Assembly: GCF_026914185.1 (NCBI RefSeq)
Contig: NC_070568.1
Coordinates: 3,058,001 to 3,122,000 of the forward strand
Reading direction: 5' to 3'
Length of the DNA: 64,000 bases
Origin: Puccinia triticina
Taxonomy: Eukaryota > Basidiomycota > Pucciniomycetes > Pucciniales > Pucciniaceae
A program made the translations under genes and the position numbers. Positions 12,101 through 23,700 of this stretch are shown piece after piece; the stretch's first letter is position 1; the number at the start of each line of letters is the position of its first letter. A model generated the notes under the pieces. The model saw only the letters and a list, made by a program, of their open reading frames with translations, did not search any database and had not been told where the DNA came from.

Positions 12101-12830
12101 GGAGTCTTGACGGTGGTTGTTGGTTTGGATGCGTGAGGATTCTGGAAGGGACTGGGGGATTGGATGAAGGACTTGGACTTGGGATTCTTGATGATCAAAA
12201 AGGTGATGCCCTTATTCTTGGATCAGAATGGCATGCCTCTCCCATCCTCCAAGTTTGACAAACTTGGACTTAGGGAGGCAACCTGTCACATACATTTCAT
12301 CATCTCCTTGCGCGCCATGTGCGTGCACAACACAACAGACAACAGGGGGAAAAGAAAAACAAAAACAAAAACACAAGAGAAAAAGGAGAAACCAAAGAGA
12401 TAATGCAGACACATAGACAAAACAATCAACCACCAATGGAAAGAGAAGAAAGGGAGAAGAAGAATCAAAACCACATGAAAACCACAGAGAAAAAAAGAGA
12501 CAAACCCACAGCACATGCTGTGTTGGGACCAAGAATTTGAAAGGAGTGGACCAGAGGGGGAAATGAAACTGGGGAAGAGGATGAGAAGGATTGGGAAGAA
12601 TCAACTGAGATCTTGAGAGGCTGAGGATTTTGAAGTCTTGATGAATGAAAGCTTGAGGTGTGGATTCTTGAATCTTAAAGCTTGAGGTTTTTGATGACAT
12701 CTTGAGGGTCTTGAAGATGAAACTTTGAGGATCTTGAGGAATGAGTGAGGATCTTGGGTCTTGAGGTGTGAAGTCTTAAATCTTGAAAATCTTGAAGGGT
12801 GAGAATGAATCTGAGACTTGCTGATCTTGC
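12100..12830. repeat. TCTTGA-rich degenerate tandem repeat and purine/pyrimidine tract
   Basis: From 12600 to 12815 the motif TCTTGA(G/A) recurs at intervals of roughly 8-25 bp. From 12330 to 12500 the plus strand is almost pure purine plus C (AAAACAAAAACAAAAACAC and similar). The 162-codon minus-strand open frame across it is a by-product of this bias: it is almost all Phe, Ser, Leu and Cys. Confidence 0.55.
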
Positions 12831-12879
12831 TGGCAGCAGCAGCAAGAATGCTTCTGACTAGCAGTCAACCAAATGGGCC

Positions 12880-13310
12880 ACCACACCGTCAAGAGGATAC
12901 ACACTCCCCTCAATGGACGACATCAACTGGTCATCAAGAGGAGTAAAAAATCCCCTTGGTGGTTGGCACCAACTTTTCATTGAGAAGAGTACACACTCCC
13001 CTCAATAGGAGTCCACACTCCCCTTGATGGCCAGCAGAGACTGGTCTGCACCTCCTCTGACGCCTGGCACACATGACCAGCCCCATTGAGGGACTGTGTA
13101 CAGTAATCCCCTCAATGACCAGCCAGCACTGGTCAACAATAGGAACACACTCCCCTGAGCCCTTCATGACTGATGCTCATCAAGAGGAGTACTTATCCCC
13201 CAGATGGCGGTCAGCACTGGTCATTGGGGGAGTTAATTCCTCTGGAGTCTGGATGACCAGTCAGCACCATCCATGGGGGGGAGTGTGTGCATACTCCTCT
13301 TGTACTCAAT
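12880..13310. repeat. Degenerate minisatellite related to CTGGTCATCAAGAGGAG
   Basis: Units of about 35-50 bp alternate ACTCCCCTCAATG-type and CTGGTCATCAAGAGGAG-type blocks across the segment, in both orientations. The wording (ACTGGTCAT, CTCAATGA) resembles the homogeneous 26 bp array at 17.7-18.85 kb, suggesting a common origin. Confidence 0.55.
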
Positions 13311-14812
13311 CAACAACTGGTTTCACTGTTTTTAGGTGGGCAGGATTTGGGGGTGACACATGGCAGCAAAGTGTTGCTGCAGCCAAATGTTGCGCAGGGT
13401 TTGAATCCCCACTGAATCATCAGATGTTGCTGTGGACCACAGCAACAGCAAGATGCCCGCAGCACTAGTTGGTAAAAAGCATTACTCATGAAGGTTAAGT
13501 ACATGGGTTCAAATCTCATATGTAGTGCACAACTTACATTTTGGTTTCTACATGGCCTGTATATTAGGAAACTGAGATAAGACTCAAGCCCTCTTGCCAT
13601 CCCAACTGTGCCACTGTGTAAAGTACCTGGTTGGAAAAGACTGTCTGAGCTGTCCAATCAGTTGTTGGACAGTCTCTGTCCGACAAGTTCTGGCGCAATC
13701 CGGATGTGGAAAATTGTGGCGGACAGCCTGGTCCAAGTTTTTTTTTTTTTAAAAAAAGTGAAAATTTCTGCAGTGTGTCAAGTGCCCCGGGCAAATCAGC
13801 CTTATATCAGGGCCATGGCCTGCCATGGCAAGCCTACATGCAGGTTGCATGGTCCTGACTTCTGTATGTATGCATGTCAGGTGATGGAGAACTTGTCACA
13901 CAAAGCTGTCCGGATTGTGGCATGCAACTCACACTCACAGTCACAACTTGTTACACGCACACTGCACAGTGACTCAGCAGTGGGTTTCACAGACCTTTGT
14001 ACTGCAGGTTACATACATGCCATACAGTCCGGTGATCAACGGTGCGTGACCTTTGACATAGCCGGGTGCTGCCGGGAGCCGTAATTTTTATGTATGTACA
14101 CAACATGCAGGACCGGGCACCCTGTATGCTTCTCATGACCGCAATCTGCCCGGACTGAGTTGCAGCAACCTGCACAGACGGCGGCGGGACACGCGCGGAT
14201 GCAGGACAGCGCGCCCCGGGCCGGCGCTTGCCTTCCTTCCGCCGAACGTCCCTGCGGAGGCTGAGTGGATGATGGGGTTATCACCATTTTCTCGTCTACC
14301 CAGCCACTCGGTCAGGTTGACCTTTGTGGTCGGGTTGTCACCTCGAAGCAGCGGAAAGTACTCCAGGGGTGTATTCTATCGCTTACCCTATTCTCATGGC
14401 CCTCTTATTAACCTTTCTGTGTGATCTTTTTCTGTTTCAAACTTTAATATTTGTCGTCCTGGGTAGAACGGTGTCTGACGCGTTTCTAGCGAGATTTCTT
14501 TGTTCTGCACACCCGATTTCAGTTACATTTACATACTTGTTCTATCATGAGCCGGTTACATCAGTGGCACTGGCATGAGCCGGTTGGTTACATCGGTGGC
14601 ACTGGCCCGGTTGAAGTGACACCTATTGGAATGGGGATATAAAATCGGGCGATATTAGAAGGGCGCTAGCCACCGACCCATCCAGCCGACCTTAATTCCT
14701 GTAATAATTCTTCTAATTAGAAAAGTGGCTAGTCGCATTGCCATAATCAGACAAACATCGTCAATTCCCATTCGCTTGAATTGACTTTGAAGACCTTCGC
14801 CACCCGTTTACA
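13311..14812. other. Intergenic DNA and presumed promoter of the MFS transporter
   Basis: No gene recognised. A duplicated phrase GCCGGTTACATC...GGCACTGGC occurs at 14550-14606. GATATAAAAT at ~14636-14645 is a plausible TATA element ~170 bp before the transporter ATG at 14813. Assignment as promoter rests on position only. Confidence 0.35.
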
Positions 14813-16942
14813 ATGTCGCATCAGGGATCCAAATTACCCATCTTCAATAAATCCAAGTCGAGTGATAATTTGGAAACAGTCGATACCAGCTGGCATGATC
14901 CTCCAGTGGACAAGGGCAGGTGTGCGCTTCAATATTTGGTGGCTATGTTCACTATTGAAACATTTCTGTGGGTAAGCGACGCGTTGAGATACTTTTTAGT
15001 TCTAAACAACAGCCATCAAACCAAGGCGGAGATGGATGACAAGATATTTGATGACTTATATTCAGGGTTTTGCCACGTCGTTCGGAGTGTTACTCAATTT
15101 TTACCAAGATGATCCACGTAGCCCAATAAAGTCGGATCCAGATGCCAAGGCTATACTGACTCTTGTTGGAACAGTTAACACTGGTATCATGTCTACAACA
15201 GGTAAGTTACATCGGCCTGATCTGGTCCGAGAGATTCAAAATTCAGATTTACTACGCAATGCTCAAGTCTATCTCCTTCTTCTACGTAGCACCATTGGTC
15301 TCGTTTTGGATAGCAAAGAAGCCAGGCATAAGACGTCCAATGATGTATTCTGGTCTGCTTGTATGCACACTGAGTTTATTCCTGTCTGCTTATGCTACTT
15401 CTGTGAGATCGGTTTTTTTTTTTAGTTTTGAGGTAGGTTTAGCTGAGTATACTGTAATGCCAACAGGCTTTTCACATTCTCTTGAGCCAAGGGATCGGAT
15501 ACGGTTTTGGCGGATGCGCATTATATTTTTCTGCAGTGAGTTACCGTTGAACTCTCATCAAAATTTCTCTCCGCCGTGTTCATTGTATTGTTCCAATATG
15601 CAGCTATCTCATCTTCCGGAATGGTTCGAAGTAAGAAGGGGACTCGCAAACGGAGTGGTTGTCACGGGTGTGTACTCAGCTTGGGCTCACAATTGCCAGC
15701 ATTTTACGTGGCTGACCCTCTGATATTGCCAAAGGAACCGGCTTGGGAGGCTTTGTCTTTCCGCTCTTGTTAGACAGTCTTCTTGCGAAGTATAACGCAA
15801 AATTTGCCTTGCAAGTTATCGTGAGTGGCTATTCGTACTTTGAGCGATCTGTAGGTAAAACTTGAAACTCATACATTACCAACGAGCGTTCTCAGACGGC
15901 GCTGTTTGCATTTCCGATCTTGTTGGCGGTTTTCTTCATACGCCCGAGAATTGCAAATGGCCGCCGGCGTCAAGACAGCTTGGATCGATCTGTTTCCAGT
16001 TCATGTGAAAAGCAGGCCAAGCCAAGTTCGGAGAACTTGTTCCGCGAATTTTCTCGCTGTTTAACGTGGATTTTTTGGACTTATATATTTTTAAACACGG
16101 TCCAATCAACCGTATATCACCTGCCGGGCTTGTACCTTCCGAGTAAGTGCGTCGGTCACTGTTCATGAAAGAGAGAAGCTTGAATACGTTGTGGATGTTA
16201 AAACTCATTAAAAACTGCACTCTGTAGCCTATAGCCACTGTCTCGGCCTTGGCAGCATAACGGGAAGCTATCTGTTGTCTATTCTACATGCTGGAACAAT
16301 ATTTGCGCAACTCGCAGCTGGTGCCCTATCAGACCATTATTCGCCCTTCCTCATTGGTTTGACAGCCAATGTCTTAGGGGGTGCAAGTGTTTTCGTCCTG
16401 TGGGGTGCTTTGAGCCAAAACGGAATTGTGTGGCTGTTTGTTTTCGCGGCTATTTATGGTTGCACGGCTGGTGCATGGACAAGCCTATATTTTCGGGTGT
16501 TGAAATATTTCATCTGTTGGTGATAATTTCTTCCTGTTATTTTAAAACGATGAAAGATGAAGGCTGAAGCTGACCATCATCCACGATATTCCTCGTAGCG
16601 GATCCGGAGTTGCTGTTCTGCGGCTATGGAATCCTTTTCATGACTCGAGGAGTGGGCAACATCCTGGGAGGCCCGATTTCCTCAGCAATTATTTCTTCGA
16701 CTCAGACATCTTCACACCAATGCAGTGGTCTTCCCATTAAAGGTCCATTCTCTGGATTAATATGCTTTGTAGCTATCTTTTTCCTGAGCGGCGGATTACT
16801 TGGCAGCCTTTTGTGGCTTTACTTTAGGCTGAGGCCTGCATCAAAATTTGTTAATCAAGATGCTAGCAGGACAGAACTCGACAAGCGAGTGACAATGCTC
16901 CAAATTTCTGAAGAGAAGGGATCTACCTGGACAATTTCTTGA
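14813..16942 (+). CDS. MFS transporter, monocarboxylate-porter type
   Basis: Nine exons: 14813-14971, 15066-15201, 15290-15402, 15467-15535, 15604-15667, 15735-15820, 15896-16142, 16228-16515 and 16599-16942. They join in frame to 501 residues. The order of landmarks matches the fungal monocarboxylate-porter branch of the major facilitator superfamily. A charged cytosolic N-terminus leads into the first helix ending ETFLWGFATSFGV. Next come LVGTVNTGIM and PGIRRPMMYSGLL (loop 2-3). QGIGYGFGG is followed by PEWFEVRRGLANG and TGTGLGGFVFPLLL, then a hydrophilic central loop. GALSDHYSPF comes next, then a C-terminal helix pair with RGVGNILGGPISSA. About 12 membrane helices are expected, at the plasma or an organelle membrane; the substrate cannot be told. 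The intron 8 donor (GTTGGT at 16516) was chosen to keep frame. Confidence 0.88.
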
Positions 16943-17117
16943 ATATTCCACCTGGATGTTTCTTGGGTTGTTGTTGTTCTCCAATTCCTTTGCCTTGTAA
17001 ATGATTTAAGGTTGCAAACCTAGACACTTTCATTCACTTAGTACCCTTCAAAACTAATACTTCCCTCCAAAAATAACACATTCCTTTGAAAAATACATTC
17101 TTTTGAAAATAATACAA
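16943..17117. other. 3' flank of the transporter gene
   Basis: AT-rich sequence after the TGA at 16940-16942, with repeated AATAC/AAAATAAT words before the MITE at 17120. A similar phrase (TTCATTCAAAACTAA) resumes at 19419, right after the inserted PIF element. Confidence 0.35.
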
Positions 17118-17119
17118 AT

Positions 17120-17281
17120 AGGGGGTATCAAATATGAGCAAATCCACCATTATGTAATTGACTGGTTTGAAAAAAACCCTCCATTTTTAAAACGTGAGGG
17201 TCATTCACCTACCTCATCTTGGGATCCACTGGTAAATATTTTTATTTTTGGATAATTGACTGGTTTTGAATTGTGGATTTC
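17120..17281. mobile_element. Right-truncated mariner-type MITE copy
   Basis: It starts GGGGGTATCAAATATGAGC after TA and follows the 6833-7009 copy as far as TTGTGGATTTCTTA. The right terminal repeat is missing. The PIF-type element inserted at this very point (17285), and the sequence beyond it at 19417 is not the missing MITE end. A deletion therefore accompanied or followed the nested insertion. Confidence 0.7.
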
Positions 17282-17284
17282 TTA

Positions 17285-19413
17285 GAGCATCTCCACCCGG
17301 GGTGGTAAACCGGGTTGCTATCCCGCGTTTACCAACCCAAACCCAAAAAACACCACCCACCGGGGGTGCCAAACAAGTTTCTATTTTGGCTTGGGAGCTA
17401 AAAATCTTGATTGGGTTGCTATGTAGGGCAACCCACTAGCAACTCAATAGCAACTTCCCCAAGCTCATCTCCCCCTCCCTACCCACCATCAGAAGTGCCT
17501 ACACCTACCCTAGAACAACTACAAATATGTACCCTCCACCAAACTGGTCATCAAGAGCACTGCAAGCTATTGATGACTGGCTGTCCTGCTAACTGTCTGC
17601 CCGGTCATCGAGAGCATCAAAAGCAATCAATGACCGGCTACACATATGACCAACCATCAAGGATATTGCAAGCTCTCAATGACTGGCTATACTGGTGATC
17701 AAGAGCTCTCTTGATGACTGGGTATACCGGTCATTGAGAGCCCTCTTGATGACTGGTCATTGAGAGCCCTCTTGATGACTGGTCATTGAGAGCCCTCTTG
17801 ATGACTGGTCATTGAGAGCCCTCTTGATGACTGGTCATTGAGAGCCCTCTCAATGACTGGTCATTGAGAGCCCTCTCAATGACTGGTCATTGAGAGCCCT
17901 CTCAATGACTGGTCATTGAGAGCCCTCTCAATGACTGGTCATTGAGAGCCCTCTCAATGACTGGTCATTGAGAGCCCTCTCAATGACTGGTCATTGAGAG
18001 CCCTCTCAATGACTGGTCATTGAGAGCCCTCTCAATGACTGGTCATTGAGAGCCCTCTTGATGACTGGTCATTGAGAGCCCTCTCAATGACTGGTCATTG
18101 AGAGCCCTCTCAATGACTGGTCATTGAGAGCCCTCTCAATGACTGGTCATTGAGAGCCCTCTCAATGACTGGTCATTGAGAGCCCTCTCAATGACTGGTC
18201 ATTGAGAGCCCTCTCAATGACTGGTCATTGAGAGCCCTCTCAATGACTGGTCATTGAGAGCCCTCTCAATGACTGGTCATTGAGAGCCCTCTCAATGACT
18301 GGTCATTGAGAGCCCTCTCAATGACTGGTCATTGAGAGCCCTCTCAATGACTGGTCATTGAGAGCCCTCTCAATGACTGGTCATTGAGAGCCCTCTCAAT
18401 GACTGGTCATTGAGAGCCCTCTCAATGACTGGTCATTGAGAGCCCTCTCAATGACTGGTCATTGAGAGCCCTCTCAATGACTGGTCATTGAGAGCCCTCT
18501 CAATGACTGGTCATTGAGAGCCCTCTCAATGACTGGTCATTGAGAGCCCTCTCAATGACTGGTCATTGAGAGCCCTCTCAATGACTGGTCATTGAGAGCC
18601 CTCTCAATGACTGGTCATTGAGAGCCCTCTCAATGACTGGTCATTGAGAGCCCTCTCAATGACTGGTCATTGAGAGCCCTCTCAATGACTGGTCATTGAG
18701 AGCCCTCTCAATGACTGGTAATTGAGAGCCCTCTTGATGACTGGTAATTGAGAGCCCTCTTGATGACTGGTCATTGAGAGCCCTCTTGATGACTGGTCAT
18801 TGAGAGCCCTCTTGATGACTGGTCATTGAGAGCCCTCTTGATGACTGGTAATCAAGAGCTCTCTTGATTGGTATAGACCAGTCATCAAGAGCGTTCTCAA
18901 TGACTGACTAAACCGTTCATCAAGAGAGCTCTTGATGACTGACTATACCGTTCATTGAGAGAGCTCTTGATGACTGACTATACCGTTCATTGAGAGCTCT
19001 CTTGATGACTGGATATACAGTCATTGAGCTCTCTCAATTGGCTATACCAATTGAGAGCCTTGAAAGCTTGAGCTTTGAAAGCTATCAATGACTGGCAATG
19101 TATTCCGGTCTTTGAGAGCTTTGCAGCAAGCCATTGACAACCGGCTATACCAGTCATTGAGAGCTTGGCAAGCCATTGATGACCAGCTATACCAGTCCTA
19201 GGGACCTTTGCAAGCTATTGCCGATTGGTGACTGGCTGTATTGTTCATGAGGTTTGTTGTAACTCCATTTGATGACTTGGTCATCTTGGAGTGCTTCTGG
19301 ATTATAGCAACCACGGGTGTGTGCCAGAGCCGCGCGGGTTGCTATATGCAAAAACTGAGTTGCCATCCCGGGGTTTTAGCAACCCACTTTTACCTCCCTG
19401 GGTGGAGATGCTC
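17285..19413. mobile_element. PIF/Harbinger-type non-autonomous element carrying a minisatellite
   Basis: The ends are inverted: GAGCATCTCCACCCGGGGTG at the left and CTGGGTGGAGATGCTC at the right, followed inward by matched GGTTGCTA/TAGCAACC blocks. The element is flanked by TTA on both sides (17282-17284 and 19414-19416), the 3 bp target duplication typical of PIF/Harbinger. Length is 2129 bp. No transposase is encoded; more than half of the interior is the 26 bp array listed separately. It was mobilised, if at all, by a transposase elsewhere. Confidence 0.85.
17700..18855. repeat. 26 bp self-palindromic minisatellite array, about 43 units
   Basis: The unit is TCATTGAGAG-CC-CTCTCAATGA followed by CTGG. 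The 22 bp part is a perfect inverted repeat, and the junction TGAC-TG-GTCA is also inverted, so each unit can form a hairpin in either register. Roughly thirty central units are identical. Outer units, and one near 18050, have CTCTTGATGA instead. Beyond both edges the repeat decays gradually (to ~17530 on the left and ~19200 on the right). It sits inside the PIF-type element. Confidence 0.93.
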
Positions 19414-19467
19414 TTATATTCATTCAAAACTAAACATTCCTTCTCAAAAATAATACATTAACAGGCC

Positions 19468-19552
19468 TACTTTGTGCACTGTATAACATACTTTGTGCAC
19501 TGTATAACATACTTTGTGCACTGTATAACATACTTTGTGCACTGTGCGGGTT
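19468..19552. repeat. 21 bp tandem repeat, four copies
   Basis: TACTTTGTGCACTGTATAACA is repeated four times, the last copy diverging at GTGCGGG. Each unit includes the palindrome GTGCAC. Confidence 0.9.
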
Positions 19553-19612
19553 GGTGACTTGATGTTACAACCCTGGTGTGCAGTTCTGGCACAACACTTT
19601 GAGCACGGTGAA

Positions 19613-19667
19613 TTCCCCCCCCCAAAAAAAAAGTGTAATTACCTTATGTTGAGCTCTTTTCCTTTCC

Positions 19668-19698
<31 letters not shown>

Positions 19699-19705
19699 GG
19701 GGTGG
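19613..19705. repeat. Homopolymer inverted repeat (CnAn ... TnGn)
   Basis: A C run followed by an A run (~19613-19632) is opposed by a T run and a long G run (~19669-19702). The pair could form a C/G plus A/T hairpin around ~40 bp. The G run is ~20 bases and its length in the assembly is unreliable. Confidence 0.7.
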
Positions 19706-20445
19706 GGTGGGGGGATTGAGATAACATTTAGCAATTGGGAGTTAGCGGGGTGGATGAGTGAGCTCTGGATCCTTTTTTATGGTGTTGGTGGCCCAGTCCA
19801 CTGCCGCCTCCATGGCACTCAGTGTGTGGATGAAGGGGGAAAAATGGCGCAGCATGGCCGCAGCTGTCTCTGTGTAGCCTGAATCAGGCTGCACAGAGAC
19901 TACCTGCTTCTCTCTCTGTGCAGGTTTCTGCACCTGGAACAGTTGGGACTAGGCAAATATGGGGCTCAACACGTATGGCAGGCACCACGGGAGCTTCCTC
20001 AGCACCTGTTTACAAGTGCCATCTTTTAACTCATGCAGAGGTTTGGTTAGATCATTGTAAGATGTTAGTTTGAAATTGGGCTGACGTTGTTTAGGATACA
20101 ACTGTAATGTGTGCCACACTCAAAAATGATCTTAACTGGAATCATACCCAATTTATGGTGGAATGCATTTGTATATGTATCCCAGAACTATTCTGAAACT
20201 AAGGCCAAATTAGTGATCAGGTTTACTTGATCCCAATTGTTCACAAAAGATCAAAATGTTTTGAGCATTATAATTTCTGACCTCTGTGTGAACCCATACC
20301 GTGTAAGTTGATCTGAACTACTTCTTTTTGTTTTCTTTTCAGGGCCCGTAGAAGTAAAAAGGAATTGTTTGAATTGAGAGAGTATTAAACATTTTCCCTG
20401 AACTTTTTCCCCTTGGGCCAAGGGATAATATGGAGAGGGTATCTA
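19706..20445. other. Intergenic DNA containing a dispersed repeat copy
   Basis: The segment 20035-20345 is a diverged copy of 24450-24730: shared blocks include AGGTTTGGTTAGATC-like, TTCTGAAACTAAGGCCAA and the ending CTTTTCAGGG. No gene supported. Confidence 0.45.
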
Positions 20446-20776
20446 CAACGGTGGGCTGCTACGCTACATTAAGTCCATATTTCAGCACAGCGTAGCGAGT
20501 CTAAACTACAAATGAGGGGGTTTTCTGTTAGCGGACAGTGATTGCCCGCTACCGCTAACAGGCACCCCTTGAAACTACAGGGCCTCTATCGCCGCTATCA
20601 GCGCTAGCAGTGCTATTCAACCCCTAAAAATGCTGATAGCAATGTTAGCGCCCGTTAGTGTAGCGTAACGGCCCGTAGCGGGCGCTACAGATAACGGCAC
20701 TGTGTCAGGAACTACGCAATGCTAAACTAGCAGATAGCGCACGCTACAGATAGTTTAGCGTAGCGGCCCACCGTTG
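20446..20776. mobile_element. 331 bp MITE, hAT-like, CAACGGTGGGC ends
   Basis: The left end is CAACGGTGGGCTGCTACGCT and the right end AGCGTAGCGGCCCACCGTTG. It is flanked by GTATCTA on both sides (20439-20445, 20777-20783). The interior is crowded with short inverted words (GCTAGCGC, TAGCGGGC, CGCTACAG). The 7 bp (8 bp with one slip) duplication suggests hAT, but no transposase is present to prove it. Confidence 0.75.
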
Positions 20777-23700
20777 GTATCTACGCCTTTCCAAAAATAT
20801 GCCAATTATTTAATCATGATTTTCATCTGGTTTGAATTTGGTGTGCATTTTCTGAGGGGCTAGCTGGATGAATTTTTCACACAACCATACACGTGTATGT
20901 TTGTGTGACACATGTATCACTACACAGCATGTTTGTGTGACACATATATCACTACAAAGCCATTAAGTGATTCTGAGCTGAGTGCCCACATAACACTGGG
21001 ATATGAGGTTCAAAAAGGAAAAATTTGGGTTGCACGTGATAAATTGTCCCGTTTATCATGTATAAAGGGACATCCAAACAGAGCCTCCATTTTTCTATTC
21101 AAGCACACAAAATATTCTGAACCATGAGCTTCTGGCTAACAAGGTCAAATTAAAACAGATTCAGTCAACAAATCTTTTGGCTTGATTATGGACTCAATGA
21201 AAATCTTTATCTGATTTCAGTGATATGTCTTTCTTTCTGCTTTGTTGAATGTTTTGGTCAACAATGATTGTGAGAAATGAGCATGTAAAACTGACTGAAG
21301 CTATGCATTCTTCAATTTCAATTATCATACAAAGCGGCTCAAATCCTTTAAATGCAAGCTAACAACCAACAACAAGAAGATCACAGTATCATACAAGCTT
21401 TGACTCAGCTCTTGTTAAGATTCATACACAGATGCACGGAAAAAGGGTCACAAAATCCCAGACTCTTTTCTTTTTTGCTACTCCATTAACTGGGGTCATG
21501 TCTGTAAACAGCACCAATAAAAGCACCCACATTTTTTATCATTATTCAACATCTCTTCTCACATCTCACCTCTTCTCTTTGGTAATTGTCACCAATGGAA
21601 AATCTTACAACTGGTTGTATGTAGTTTACTTCACCAGGGGATATATGTTCCCACTCCCCAGGGAGTTCCAGAGCTTCATTTTATGTGAGTTTTGGTTGGA
21701 TGTGGGCCTGATGTGGATTATTAACTTGTCCCTAAATGAAATGTAAAGTGGATGGAGAATTGATTCAAAAGTAAGTCAGAATTGATTTGGGACTCAACAC
21801 AATTATCAGCCACAGTACATGTCACAGTACCTTACACGTACCAAGTACCTGCAATTGTTCACATTACTTATAGTACATTCCTTTACACCTTTATTACATA
21901 TGTATATCATTAGATACAAGCTTAAGAATGTACTCTTGTTACACATCACATTACAGATAACCATAGTTAAATACAATTACCATAATGTACTGTTGTTATA
22001 AGAGTTAAGTTACATGGAAACAGTAAGATTACAGTACATTGTAATATTACTGTACACGTGAAATATCCCAAGACAGGTATCACTCATTTATCCCCTGTTA
22101 CGCCTCAGTCCCTATTTACATAACATGTTGTTTATGATAAAAAATACATAAACAATACATGATGTAATCCAATTCAAAGAGCACTGAATGGAATCAATGA
22201 TTGGTTATGATCAGCTAGTGTGCACTGCTACTGATCTAGGATCAGTACTGATCATTACACTGCCTTGATCATTTCCAATGTTGATCCTCATGAGGATCTG
22301 CTTCCCTTGAGCGCTTCCAGTTCCCCCCTGGTCCTGAAGCGCCTCCAAGCGCCTCATGTTCCCTCCCGCTCTTTCCCCTCTATATGAACACGCCTCCCAG
22401 GACTGTTTATCCCTCAGAATATTATTACAGCAAAGTTTAACCCATACTATAGTTAAACAGTGCTTTCATTCTCACCTATCTTTCAATTCAGGAATAACAT
22501 CAACTCTTGATTACCCTTACCTTTCTGTAGGTAAAACCACAAACCCAAGTTGAGTTATTCCTTGGATGCCTATTAACACCCTGTGTTGATCTGGATGCGC
22601 CTTAATTGAGCAAGCCTCTCAGTCAAGATTACTGATAGAGTGAAACCTTTTACAGGTCTTACCACAAAACCATTGGCCCATCCTTGGCATCTTACACTAT
22701 CATCTTGCTAGTAACAACCCTCTCAGACACGGTTAGTTACCTACAGGCTGACAACAATGTTGTATAGAATTCTTTTGTTTTCTAGGTACAACTGTAGGAA
22801 AAAATAGAATGAAATGATATTTCACGCAAATCCAACTCATCAATTGCTCCTGTTTACTGATTTTGATGGATAGCAAAGCAAAATTGACATTCTCAAATGT
22901 AATTCCTCTGAACAAATGGTATCCTTGTAACTCACATTATATGCCCTCATGTACAAAATTAAAGTAAAATTCAACTTGGTACTATTGGGTTTAGAATTTT
23001 GGAATGTGGTAATGTTGCAGTAAAATTAGTGAAACCGGTTTTCTTGGAAATGCAGGAATTAATTTGAATTTGGCTAAAAAAAATTGTGAAAACCCTTTTT
23101 AATAGGGTGAAAGTCTGAGTTAAGTCAAGGTTGGACTGCGGTGCCAGTCCAGTTTGGCCAGATATCCTTGCCTCCTGAAAAAAATGATCTGGCGACTTTT
23201 GCTTTTTTTGCTTTTCAAAATTCACATGTGCACATGCAAGTGAACTTTTTTGCACTTTGCTAATAGTCACCCTGATGTACGCGCGTACATTGATGTGGAA
23301 ATATCACAGGATGGGCCTTTCACAGCCACATGAAAAGTAAAACCTTTGTGTTGAGACACAAATTGTCCCACTGATGTACGCGAGCACATGAGGGGGATAA
23401 TATCACAGGCTGGGCCTTTTGCATCTCCATGAAAAGGACACACTGGTCATGGAGCCAAGAAAGGCCTATATTCTGGATGAGGTCTGGATGAATTCTAGAT
23501 GAGTTCTGGATGATTTCTTGGCAAGTTATGGTTTATTTGAGGATGATTTACAACTGATTTCCACATCTGACTTCCAGTCTTTTTCATACCTATCCAATTT
23601 TTATTTACCAAAGGCCTCCAGCACAGTTATGGAAAAATATTACGGTAGGTCACTCCCTGGGGAGTGGGAAAATATCTACCCTGTTGCTTTCAATTGAATT

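Noticed and set aside
12212..12700. 162-codon minus-strand open frame rich in Phe, Leu, Ser and Cys that looks membrane-like
   Set aside because: It is produced by the purine tract on the plus strand; no motif, no splice context, and the flanking TCTTGA repeat runs through it.
17700..18855. CRISPR-like array
   Set aside because: Units are contiguous with no unique spacers, and the host is a eukaryote with introns; it is a minisatellite.
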